From: Hypomyces perniciosus
Taxonomy: Eukaryota; Ascomycota; Sordariomycetes; Hypocreales; Hypocreaceae
Length of the DNA: 64,000 nt
Assembly (NCBI GenBank): GCA_008477525.1
Contig: SPDT01000009.1
Coordinates: 558,001-622,000 of the forward strand
Direction: 5' to 3'
Each line of letters begins with the position of its first letter. The stretch's first letter is position 1. Both the position numbers and the translations under genes were made by a program. This document shows positions 40,190 to 49,073 of this stretch, in pieces. The notes beneath the pieces are model-generated. The model had not been told where the DNA came from, ran no database searches, and was given only the letters and a program-made list of their open reading frames with translations.

Positions 40190-40224
40190 CAGTAGGATGC
40201 GAAAATAAGTGTCCGCAATTTTAT
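40190..40224. repeat. Isolated MITE-like terminus
   Basis: tacagtaggatgcgaaaata followed by agtgtccgcaatttt resembles the MITE terminal repeat (tacagtagaggccgaaatgagtgtccgc). No partner end found nearby. Confidence 0.5.
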
Positions 40225-40881
40225 ACCAGACTTCTTTCCGCCCACCCGATTTTTACAGGGCATGTGGCCTGTACAGTGCGTAGTAGAATATAACGCCAAG
40301 TACCTACTGTGTCAAGAACAAACTAGCAATTCTAATCAATTTTGGCAGAGTTCCACTTCTGGTCCTGCTTAGTCATGTCTATCGCGGTGGTATAGGCCAT
40401 TCTTATGTACTCCTTTCTCTCTACTATCCATCTTTCTCTATCCTGTCGTTATATACTGTAGAATAAATGACGTCCATCGCACCGGAACGAAGCGGTGTAG
40501 ATCGAGCGGCATTCTTAGGCCGGCAGTGTTGGTCTTGCGTCTAATTAGGCTGTCGCCGCCTGCGTGGGATTGACATCGTGTCGATTGTTGCTCCTGCTAC
40601 TGGGCACTTACGTAAGGATGGGAAGATTACGTTATCAGGTGTGAGAAGGAGTACGGAGTGCTTCGTACAATACCTGCACTTGCGTACTCCGTACAGCGGG
40701 CTGAGTCTGCTTACACCTACCATTGGCTGTCAATTTTCAGCCAATTTCTGCTGTTCTTTAAAAACAAAGTACTTCGTATACATAACTAAGTTTCATTTCA
40801 TACAATATCGCCTGTCGCCCACTAACGAGTGAGCAGCGACAGGAAGGCGACTGTGCTCATAACCGTACACTCAAATTCCCA
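40225..40881. other. Intergenic
   Basis: No gene recognised. It includes TACTCCGTA at 40,685-40,693 and a related gtacggagtgcttcgtac palindrome-like block at about 40,650-40,668. The last 60 bp are the presumed promoter of the next gene. Confidence 0.5.
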
Positions 40882-41184
40882 ATGAATTTGCAACCAAGGC
40901 CATCGTCAAGCATCTACTCAGACTCGTTCCAATTGGACGATTTGCTTAGACGGATCTCCGAGCATACCTACCAGCAAGAGGAGTACAAACTACAGTCTTT
41001 ACGAGACGAGGAGACGACTTTGAAACGCGAGCTTGATGCTATACGAAAACAATGGGATGCACTCTACGAGGCGATAGAAAGCATGGATAATTTGGCCAGG
41101 CATCTTGTGTGGATATCGTGCGGTGCAAAAAGACATATGGAAATAGAGCAGAATAAGTGGCTAGCGAACTGCACAGCATTTTAA
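40882..41184 (+). CDS. Small coiled-coil protein, 100 aa
   Basis: Open from MNLQPRPSSSIYSDSFQ with a fair start context (ttcccaATGaat). Residues about 30-72 (EEYKLQSLRDEETTLKREL then DAIRKQWDALYEAIESMDN) form a heptad-like charged helix typical of coiled coils. No localisation signal. It could be a genuine small protein or the first exon of a longer one; no intron was evident downstream. Confidence 0.5.
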   Translation: MNLQPRPSSSIYSDSFQLDDLLRRISEHTYQQEEYKLQSLRDEETTLKRELDAIRKQWDALYEAIESMDNLARHLVWISCGAKRHMEIEQNKWLANCTAF

Positions 41185-41437
41185 TGAACGAACCCATAGT
41201 CTACAGTATGTAATAGGATTATTCTACTCCGTATGGAGGAAAGCCCTGTGACCAGACAGCATAGTAGTGACTGAAATCCGTGCCACAGCATGCTGACCGT
41301 TCTTAGCGACACACTGCGTAATATCTAGGGATGCGCATTGAATAATCAGCCACAACTCTGGCGGTCCACATTAGCGAGTGATTTTTTGTAAAATTTAGTT
41401 TCTACCTTCTATTTTTGCTTAATTTAGAAAGGACGAT

Positions 41438-41755
41438 TTAATAGTTAGGAGCGAAATGGGTGTCCTCTTTACACTCTTGGCGGATTCCAAGCACGGACCG
41501 GTGGTACCTACAGTATACATATATCTACAAAGCCATTAGTCAAAACTGGCTTCAAAATTACCCCATATTAAATCCTAGCCCAATGTGGACTTCGCAATAC
41601 TAGGTGGCAGGAAGAAGGTACCTTGAAAGTCTTACACAGTATACAAGCCATCGGCAAACCACATGAATTGTAAACAGTGCCAAGGCTAACGCAAAATACG
41701 AAATATTCCTCGCTAGGTACATATTCTGAGAATCAACTACATGTCAAGTGGGTTG
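41438..41755. repeat. Dispersed repeat related to 50,697-51,040
   Basis: It begins tagttaggagcgaaatgggt and ends ctacatgtcaagtggg. The same blocks in the same order occur at 50,697-51,040: gtggtacct, aaactggctt, ccatgaattgta, acatgtcaagtgggg. The first 25 bases also occur at 57,108 and, inverted, at 60,711-60,737, which suggests the terminal repeat of a TA-targeting element. Confidence 0.65.
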
Positions 41756-42743
41756 CGAATCATATGCGCATTTATATGTGTTGATTTTTTTCTCCCACTT
41801 ATATGCCTCAGCGTACCCCAAAGCAGTGTCAAACTACTTGGACGAGGTTGGATTTTCATTTATATACAAGAAAGAAAGAGAGAAAGGCTAGTGAATTTCT
41901 TCTCTCCAGATACGCTTGATGATTGCTTGCTACTGTGGTATGTATAACTGGCATAACTCTCCAATCAACATACATATGGATGCATAGTACAGATATCTCA
42001 CTCAGCATCACTACCCTAACTCTATAATCTATCTACTATAAGGTTCTAGAAGTTAAGGGACAAGACCTACAGGACATAAAGTAATTTAATTTCCTCTAAC
42101 TCTCCTTTATACATACATAAAGTTATTGTATGTATTTATGTGACCTTTTTTCCCCTTTACTCACATGTCCCAAGGCGAAGGCACATCGTAACTCAAAGCC
42201 ACGCCAAGATCTAAAGGGATTCCGAAATCGATGGTGTGCAGCAAGAAAAAGACGCAACGTCTGAATAGCTTCAATTCAAGGTATTATCAGGCCAAGACCA
42301 CTAAGAAGTCTGACATCGCGATACCCAGTTTCAGTGGAGAGAAACAACCTAAGGCCAGAACCTTTATAACCGCCCAAAGTGCAACTATGGGAAATGAAGT
42401 TGTTACGACGTGATTAAAATAGCAGCAGCTTACATTTCCTACTTGCTATGTACTGCACCTTCTCAAACCTTTTGAAAGCACAAGTCTGACTCTCCAACTG
42501 GTTGAAAAATTCAGCCAGCGTGCCGAACTGCTTTCTACAATTGCCCTTCGAATTCACGTAATGATGCACCTTCCGCTTGTGGGTAGGCGAGTTGAGATAC
42601 GCATTCAGGGCGTTCATGGCGTAAAATAACTTAGCCCATTTAAACATCGCAGACTATATCCTGCTGACTCCATAGTGGCAGCACTGTTAAATAGCGTTAG
42701 GTAAATAGAGAGCAGCTGTAGACAAAGAGTACTGACTAGATAT
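41756..42743. other. Intergenic; small unsupported frames
   Basis: Frames at 41,741-41,947, 42,231-42,413 (plus) and 42,414-42,647 (minus, 77 codons, FKWAKLFYAMNALNAYLN) have no recognisable family. The minus frame is the best candidate for a small gene but nothing beyond the open frame supports it. Confidence 0.4.
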
Positions 42744-43823
42744 ATGACGAAATGGAACCGTCATCAATTTCTTGCACAGTCCAGCCCCGCCTTCAAACTC
42801 GATCGCAAGACCATAACGAGCTTTCGAAAACTTACCTCCGTTAAATCTCAACACCTATTGAGGATACCTTCTCTTTATGGCCACAGCTATTTACTTGGAA
42901 TGAAAATGGTGCCTCCTCTTCCCTCTTCAAACTTCAGTGCCTTCCTAGCCATGCCACTGGAAATCCGCCGGCAGATCCGATTTTGCATCCCACAAAACCT
43001 TCGCTTCGATGTTTCCAGTAGCATGTGCGACCAAAATCGCTCCGACTTGCTCTACAAGACAAATGATTACCCTCACTATGACTGGGAGAGTGGTAGTGTC
43101 TCTTTGATCGATAATGAGGATGGCGAAGAGGGCGAACATGAGCTTTCGACAGTTACTGATGACGAAGAGATCGTATATAAGCCCTCCGGGGACGGTTGTT
43201 GTCGAAGTGCCTTACCTGGACTCCTTCTCTCCTGCCGCCAAATTACCGAGGAGGTAGGGGAGATGCTATACGGAGGGAACACTTTTACAGTCAATATTCA
43301 CGGTGACGGCCAATTTACTCTTGCGAGTTTGTTCAGTCCTGAGACAATAGAGAAAATGCGCAAGATGATCCTCATCTTGCGGCCCATGGGAGTCTCCTAC
43401 CGCCCCGATTTCCGCATGGACCCGAACATTTGGGGTGGTGTTCTCGGTAACCTTTCGATACTGGGGGTTATTGCAGAGCAGCCAGAGTCTTCCTCTCCAT
43501 ACGAATGGCCCAAAGCGGAACAGGAGCACGCCTTCGAGGAATGGGCTGCGTGGATAACACCGATCTTTGAGTACTTAGGCCGGGCTCTTCATAGGGAAGC
43601 TAAGATCGTCGTGGATGCAAATAATGAAAAAAGGACGGTACAAGTATTGGAAAAGGTAATTCCGGGGCGCTGCCGCTTTCAGCACCTACCCACAGCCGAC
43701 TTCATATTCAGAAGAGGGAAGTTCTCTATGGAGTCAGGATACTGGGATGACGATGACGACGGTCCGACCAGTTGTAGGGATATCATCAACGACAGCGACT
43801 ACGACTACTACTATTCAGACTGA
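42744..43823 (+). CDS. DUF7730/F-box-like fungal protein, 359 aa
   Basis: Near residues 64-80, FSAFLAMPLEIRRQIRFC matches the LPxEIRxxIY motif that opens this family. Further on ALPGLLLSCRQITEEVGEML then YGGNTF matches the usual second motif (LL.tCRqIy.Ea...Ly..N.F). The C-terminus is acidic and ends with a tyrosine-rich DSDYDYYYSD. Such proteins are abundant and expanded in filamentous ascomycetes; no biochemical role is established. Several in-frame Met codons exist before the motif (for example MKMVPPLPSSN), so the true start may be downstream. No intron needed. Confidence 0.7.
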   Translation: MTKWNRHQFLAQSSPAFKLDRKTITSFRKLTSVKSQHLLRIPSLYGHSYLLGMKMVPPLPSSNFSAFLAMPLEIRRQIRFCIPQNLRFDVSSSMCDQNRSDLLYKTNDYPHYDWESGSVSLIDNEDGEEGEHELSTVTDDEEIVYKPSGDGCCRSALPGLLLSCRQITEEVGEMLYGGNTFTVNIHGDGQFTLASLFSPETIEKMRKMILILRPMGVSYRPDFRMDPNIWGGVLGNLSILGVIAEQPESSSPYEWPKAEQEHAFEEWAAWITPIFEYLGRALHREAKIVVDANNEKRTVQVLEKVIPGRCRFQHLPTADFIFRRGKFSMESGYWDDDDDGPTSCRDIINDSDYDYYYSD

Positions 43824-43869
43824 GCCTTGTGAACCTCTCGAGCATCGAATCCATACACTTATTAATAGT

Positions 43870-44046
43870 CTCTTGAGAGATTCTGTTGGACACATTTTTA
43901 CTTTTTTGTGTCAACCAGTTGCCACGCTAACCTTTGAGATCCTGTTAGATGCACGGGAGTGGCAATTGCAGCATGATGGGGTCATTGTATTGTTGATGAT
44001 GCTTGGGAGAGTGGAAACCAGCCAGTTTTTATTATGGATAATTTAA
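43870..44046 (+). pseudogene. Possible C-terminal fragment of the element ORF at 44,419-45,069
   Basis: The plus-strand frame reads VIVLLMMLGRVETSQFLLW near 43,980-44,037. This parallels GIVTELHVLLGCVDSAQFCN in the ORF at 44,419-45,069, and in each case a related non-coding unit follows. I take it as the tail of another unit of the same integrated element. The similarity is short and by eye. Confidence 0.4.
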
Positions 44047-44079
44047 TGAGAATGTTTATTGATGATAGTGTTTTTGTAA

Positions 44080-44320
44080 TTATTATTTATTATTGTGACT
44101 GCGTGATGTTATTTTATGAGGGTGGTGATAGAGTCACTTTTACAGATAAACACCAAAGAACACGATCCTGGGCACGGGGACCCTTGCGACGACAAACACG
44201 AGTGGGCGAGACGGAACAACTGGGAACCAATGGCGATCTGGGGTCGAGAAATCTGAGAAAGATTTTCCAGGACGAAAAACGAGAGAGCGTTTTGAGGTAC
44301 TTTTACACGACGGAGGAGTG
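44080..44320. repeat. Common region X of the Rep element
   Basis: Shares blocks with 45,425-45,780 and 47,411-47,690: cacttttacagataaa, gggcacggggacccttgcga, gagtgggcgaga, gaaagattttcc-ggacga. This is the non-coding unit that precedes each coding segment of the element. Confidence 0.7.
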
Positions 44321-44418
44321 TGAAGATGACACTTGAGTGTGTTTAACTGACATTGAATGTCGGAGCAGTATTACCATTACAGAATAGTTTCGCATTTGCC
44401 AGGCAATTATTATTAGAC

Positions 44419-45069
44419 ATGGAGTCAGTCAAGATGGAATCTTGTTATGAGACAGAGCACGATGAGGCTCTCTTTTCCTCTTCTATTGAGATGTCATCTT
44501 CATTGCCAGGGTCGGCTTGTTCTTGGGACAGTGCGGTTTATCATTCGTCTTTTACTAACTTGAATTGCATCGCGTGTGCGTGTGAATTGTGTGGCAAGGA
44601 GGTTTATGAAGGTGTTAGACACTCTGTAGGTGACTGTTTCTTTCCACTTTGGAGGAGCACCAACAATGTGTGGACAGTGGACGAACCATCCTGTTTGACG
44701 CTTGTGCTGTCTTTCGTGAGTTCGGCTACAATGGATTACTTTTGTAAGTTGTTATCTGAGACGATACTTGTTAAAGCAGACGGGAGGATGTCGTTGCCTT
44801 GTTTTTCCAAGAAGGCGCGGTCTTGTAGTGATCCTGCGGTAGATGGAGAGTGTTGCATGTTACTTCTTCTTTATCCTGAGCATGGGTTTCAGGGTGAATG
44901 GACTGAGAGTGGGATAGTGACTGAGCTTCATGTGCTATTGGGATGCGTGGACAGTGCACAGTTCTGTAATTTGTTCTGGGGTGTCAAGATGGATGCAGAG
45001 GTTGGAGTGACGTACATGTCTTCGTTGGCACATTGGTTGAGCGTAGAGCGGCACAATGGGAACAGATGA
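44419..45069 (+). CDS. Unknown ORF of the integrated Rep element, 216 aa
   Basis: The first ATG of an open frame that reaches back to 44,353. Product starts MESVKMESCYETEHDEALFS and contains a cysteine-rich stretch (CIACACELCGKEVYEG, residues about 52-67) that could bind metal, then hydrophobic segments, and ends LAHWLSVERHNGNR. No signal peptide. No family recognised; capsid, movement or regulatory protein cannot be told apart. It is preceded by region X and followed by the same gcccatgctagactatgaa block that follows the Rep gene (45,235 and 47,319), so both genes sit in equivalent cassettes. Codon choice is T/G-rich, unlike neighbouring host genes. Confidence 0.5.
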   Translation: MESVKMESCYETEHDEALFSSSIEMSSSLPGSACSWDSAVYHSSFTNLNCIACACELCGKEVYEGVRHSVGDCFFPLWRSTNNVWTVDEPSCLTLVLSFVSSATMDYFCKLLSETILVKADGRMSLPCFSKKARSCSDPAVDGECCMLLLLYPEHGFQGEWTESGIVTELHVLLGCVDSAQFCNLFWGVKMDAEVGVTYMSSLAHWLSVERHNGNR

Positions 45070-45224
45070 ATTGAAAGTCGGGAGGAGATTTTATCCAAGT
45101 GTCGAACCATTAGTTGGAGTTTGTAGACTGAGTGATGGATGAGTTATGACTACTTTAGAAATAGATCGTGTGTTTCCGTTTTAGGATGTTAGTTGGCTTC
45201 ACTTAGTGCAGATAGACAGTGCAG

Positions 45225-45845
45225 CTCCCGCAGGGCCCATGCTAGACTATGAAAGAGATCCCGAAGGGGTGCAGAGCGGCCGTAGGACGCGATGTGAATA
45301 GTTACACTTCATGTTTATTGTTTTAGATATTTAATATTATTGTTCTTACTTGAGATGTTTATTTTATTTGATGATTGAGTACATGTGATGTTGATCTGTA
45401 GAGAGTATCTATGTGTATTTTATTTTATTAAAGTGGTTGTGTGATATTATTATGAGAGAGTGTTGGCGATAGCATCACTTTTACAGATAAAAATTAGAGT
45501 CCAAGATCTCGGGCACTGGGGACCCTTGCGACGAGAGGAGCAAGCAGTGTGAGCGTGGCGAGCACTGAGGAAGAGCGCAGCGATGACCAACACGAACGTG
45601 GTGAGTGTGTGCACACGAGTGGGCGAGTGAGTGAGTAGACGAACGTTGAGTGAGGTTCGGAGAAACGGAACAACCAGGAGCCACTGGCGAGCTGGGGTCA
45701 CAAATCTTGAGAAAGATTTTCCGGGACGAAATTTCAGGATGGAATTTGATGTCACTTTTTGCTGTACGGAGTATGGCGAGTGACCGCGGGGACCCGATTT
45801 CCTTATGTTTGGTAGTAAGGGTCCCCCATCCCCAGTGCCCCAAAG
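45225..45845. repeat. Common region A of the Rep element
   Basis: Consists of a left part (cccatgctagactatgaa to the hairpin at 45,292-45,314), an AT-rich part (45,315-45,470), and a right part (45,471-45,780) that matches regions X and B, including gtgagcgtggcgagcactg and ctgtacggagtatggcgag. The right part is bounded by an imperfect inverted repeat (gggcactggggacccttg at about 45,508 and aagggtcccccatccccagt at 45,818). It lies directly upstream of the Rep gene and probably holds its promoter and origin. Confidence 0.75.
45292..45314. other. Candidate origin hairpin, copy A (degenerate)
   Basis: Arms atgtgaa and ttcatgt enclose tagttacac. Two mismatches in the arms relative to copy B at 47,381-47,402. 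Proposed as a replication-origin-like hairpin because of its place upstream of Rep; not a canonical nonanucleotide. Confidence 0.35.
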
Positions 45846-46094
45846 CGCACGAAAAGGGTGTAGACCAGCAAATAGAGTCAGGTGACAGGATGGAGTGTGA
45901 CTAGTACCTAATGCGGACAGACGAGTGGACACGAGGACCGCAGAACCAGATGCGATTGGTTTACCTTTCAGCAGATCCACAAACGGCCGTACATAGTGAG
46001 AGGACGATTACTTAGGGGACAGTCCCCCGCCCCTTTTTTTCTTTCCTTTCAATCTTGGATTGTATCTTTTTGCGAGAGCATTGCAGACATTACC

Positions 46095-47281
46095 ATGGAT
46101 ACAGAGTGTATAGTTGGGTCGCCTGTTAGCGATAGCGGGTATGACACGGTTGATCGTCAGTCAAGTGAGGTAATTCAGGCAAGCCAGGCAAGTGAGGCAG
46201 GTGAGGCAAGTGATGCACCTGGTGTGCTTAAGGAAGGTAGGGAGTTTGAACTTCAAGGTTTTACCTTTTTTGTGACATACTCGCAGAGTCGAGTTAGTGA
46301 TAAGGAAGAGTTTCATAGGTGTTTGCGAGAGTCACTTGAACCTCATCTACCTGTCGGGGCCGGCACAGAGAAGGCTACTGTTCAGATTTTCGGTAGTAAG
46401 GAACTTCACGCGGATGGGATGCCGCACTATCACGTATTACTCTTTTTTTCGAAAAGAGTGCATTGGAGGCGTGCTCGTTCTTGTCTTTCAGTTTGGGTTG
46501 ATGTTAATGGTAGTCGAGAGATCGACACTCAATCTATTTACATTCGGAAGAAGCGAGATCGAGAGTCGAACGCTCAGTGGTTTGCATGTGTTGAAGCGTA
46601 CATCGCCAAGGAGGGAGATGTATTCGGAGCTAGAATTAGCGACACTGGAAGCAAAGCTCAAAAGGATTAGATACTGAAGAAGATTATTGATGCAGAATAT
46701 AGGGAGGAGGCCGATTCCTTGATCAAAGAACATTTCCCGCTGAAGTATATCTTCGGTGCAGTTGGTATTCAGTGTTTTCTGAGTGGCAAGAAGGGTCGTC
46801 CTGCTCAAGCACATGTTCCTGACTATGAGCGTCTTCCTTGGGTTGTGCCAAAAGCGATGCTAGAGTGGCGGGAGAGCAACTTTCCTCCTCCCAATGGTGG
46901 AAGGCCTGTTCCTTTAGTGATTGTTGGAGAGCCAAGATGTGGAAAGACTGAGTGGGCGTTGTCTTGGGGGGGAGGCCAGCTACGATGACTGGCAACTGGA
47001 GTGTGGATGAGCTTCTAAAACCCGAGGTCACACATCTCGTCTTGAACGATATCAACTTGAAGATTTTCCCCAACAAGCGTGATTTTGCTGGGTGTCAGAA
47101 ATACATTACAGTTACAGGAAAGTATCGGAAGAGGCAAACCATTACGTGGGGGAGGCCCGTCGGTTGGACTTGTAATAGAGACAAGGACGTAACTAAAGAT
47201 AAAGTGATTGGAGAGTACTTGAAGAGATCAGGAGTTGTGGTGAGAGTTGGAAGTAGGAAGTTATATAGAAATATTAAATGA
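46095..47281 (+). pseudogene. CRESS-DNA replication initiator (Rep): HUH endonuclease plus SF3 helicase, interrupted
   Basis: From ATG 46,095 a variable N-terminus of about 55 residues precedes rolling-circle motifs in order: motif I FFVTYSQS (about residue 58), motif II MPHYHVLLFF (HxH, about 110) and motif III YIAKEGDVFG (about 169, catalytic Tyr and Lys). A TAG stop at 46,668-46,670 interrupts the frame; the same frame then continues to a Walker A box GEPRCGKTEWALS (about 46,927). A shift at a seven-G run (46,967-46,973) moves reading to another frame carrying the Walker B-like HLVLNDI, the B' motif TGKYRKRQ and the motif C-like WTCNRD. Rep proteins of this kind nick and unwind small circular ssDNA genomes (genomoviruses, geminiviruses, related plasmids). 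This chromosomal copy is broken twice. It is flanked by common regions A and B. Confidence 0.85.
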
Positions 47282-47317
47282 TTTTGTTAAATTTGTTCCA
47301 ACTGTAATGTGATCGCC

Positions 47318-47690
47318 GGAGGCCCATGCTAGACTATGAAATGATACCCCGAAGGGAGTGCAGACTGGCCGAAGGACAGGATGTGAATATGTTACTTCAC
47401 GTTGTATTAAACTCCAAGATCTGGGCACGGAGACCCCCTGCGACTGGAGGGAGCGGGCAGTGTGAGCGTGGCGAGCACTGTGGAAGAGCGCAGCGATGAC
47501 AAACACGAACGTGGTGAGTGTGCGAGGTTCGGAGAAACTCAGTCGAGAGAGTCGAAACGGAACAACAGAGAGCCAATGGCGAGCTGGGGCAGTAAAACCT
47601 GAGAAAGATTTTCCGGGATGATATTTCAGAATGGAATTTCAGGTCACTGTTGGCTGTACGGAGTATGGCGAGCGACATCTGGGACCCGAT
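47318..47690. repeat. Common region B of the Rep element
   Basis: Right-hand direct repeat of region A: cccatgctagactatgaa, gatgtgaata, aagatctgggcac, gtgagcgtggcgagcactg, gaaagattttccggga, ctgtacggagtatggcgag. It lacks about 150 bp of AT-rich sequence present in A. Similarity ends near 47,690, which may mark the element border. Confidence 0.75.
47381..47402. other. Candidate origin hairpin, copy B
   Basis: Arms atgtgaa and ttcacgt pair over seven positions (one G.T) around the loop tatgttac. The loop end ttac and the stem-loop layout recall Rep nicking sites, where the cut lies before AC. Function is inferred from structure and position only. Confidence 0.4.
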
Positions 47691-48139
47691 TTCTACATAT
47701 GTGCTCCAGATTGAGTCAAGAATACTAGTTAGTATTACTTCATAGATGTACCGCATTTCAGGAGGATATACGGAGTACCCCCGATGAGATAGAAGTGACA
47801 GGCTGGGACCTCTTTCAAATCGGCTATCCAAAATGGCCGATTTTGTTTACTGTCCCGGATCCAATGCCACACACGGCGTCCGGGCCATAAATATAGCGAC
47901 CAGAAAGCTTCTAGCACTCTGGAGTACGTGGTATTGTATCACGACCCACAACAACGGGCATGTACATAACCAAATTGTGTGATTCTCCCTAAGCGAGCTT
48001 CACAGTTCAGATCAGAGGTGAACCACCAAAAGAGCAATAGTGCCAGGCGCGCAGCGCGGCTCTTTGTGTGTGGGAACCAACAAGCACCTGGAGATCTACC
48101 AACAAGGACCACAACACTCGCAGGAATGTCGTTCAGAGC
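47691..48139. other. Intergenic between Rep element and copia remnant
   Basis: Contains the inverted repeat aatacta-gt-tagtatt (about 47,726-47,741), TACGGAGTA at 47,767, and a segment around 47,965-48,070 (tgtgtgattctc ... gtgccaggcgcgcagcgcg) shared with 51,318-51,390. No gene recognised. Confidence 0.5.
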
Positions 48140-48775
48140 CCTGATGGCGATAGCAGTAGAATATGACTTGGAACTCGAATAAACGGATGCAGTTTGTTAA
48201 CCGCGAATTGGATGAAGTTGTCTATATGAGAATGCCACCTGGATTCGAGACGGGGCACGGCGCTAAGACTACGGAAAGCCTTGTGCGGACTGAGAAGATC
48301 CACCTCTGCTGTGGTAGAAGGACCTCACACGAGCTCGGGAAGAACTAGGGTTCAGGACTGTTCCTCAGGAACCGTGTGTCATGATGCAGAAACGATATTT
48401 TTTGGGCGTATCGAAGGGAATATCAGAAGATGGCGAAGGAAGCTATTGAAAGTCGGAAAGCACGGTATCAGATGGGCTTAATGAACGAGCCAAAGTGGCT
48501 TCTTAGAATCCACATCGTTCGAGACAGGAGATCGAAGACGATCTAGCTAACCCAAGAAGCATATATTGATAAAATCGCACATCGATTGGGAATTGACTCG
48601 AAGGTCAAGCTCCCTGGCATGCCAATGGCTCAAGAAGAGCTGTTGCCATCTTATGGAATAGCAACAAAGGAGTCTGGGCTGTACTAACAGAAGGTCGGGT
48701 CGTTTTCGTTTGCAGCTATTATAGCGAAAACGTCACTGCGGAGCTTTTCTGTCGTGCGAGGATCAGTGTCGGGAA
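48140..48775 (+). pseudogene. Ty1/copia reverse transcriptase remnant
   Basis: Frames read NRELDEVVYMRMPPGFETGH at about 48,193-48,255, then text of the RT fingers/palm (PRTVPQEPCVMMQ-like, near 48,345-48,390), MNEPKWLLRIHIVRDRRSK near 48,480-48,535, and EAYIDKIAHRLGIDSKVKLP near 48,555-48,615. This is the order in copia RT. Stops and frameshifts are frequent and the YVDD box is disrupted (about 48,390-48,410). No LTRs nearby. Unlike the copia relic at 21 kb it is not AT-shifted, so it is decaying without strong RIP. Confidence 0.8.
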
Positions 48776-49073
48776 CGTTTGGGAGTGCACAGACTGCTGG
48801 CTCCATGCAGCATCCCGATGAAGTTGGTATCCATACAAGCAACACGGCACTCAACACTCAAGCATGCCAAAGCTTCGCTCTGTACATGTGCATTATCTGT
48901 GTTCGTTTTTCCGGACACAAATTCGGGGGCAAAGTATGTTGTTCGCAACACTTAACTCGCTCCTCACGCAGGATAATGGCTTCAACCCAAGAGGGTCATG
49001 AAATCCCGATAAGGTAGCACTCATTCATCATGTTTGTTTCACGCAGGAGAGACCAAGAGATGCACATTCTATC
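48776..49073. other. Intergenic
   Basis: End of the copia remnant and 3' flank of the coiled-coil gene; nothing else recognised. Confidence 0.4.

Noticed and set aside
45332..45340. TAATATTAT, the nonanucleotide of genomoviruses
   Set aside because: It is in an AT-rich run with no flanking stem, so chance is likely; the hairpins at 45,292 and 47,381 are better candidates.
45450..45980. Minus-strand frames of 176 and 120 codons in the Rep element
   Set aside because: They lie over common region A, recur only because the region is repeated, and show no protein-like conservation.
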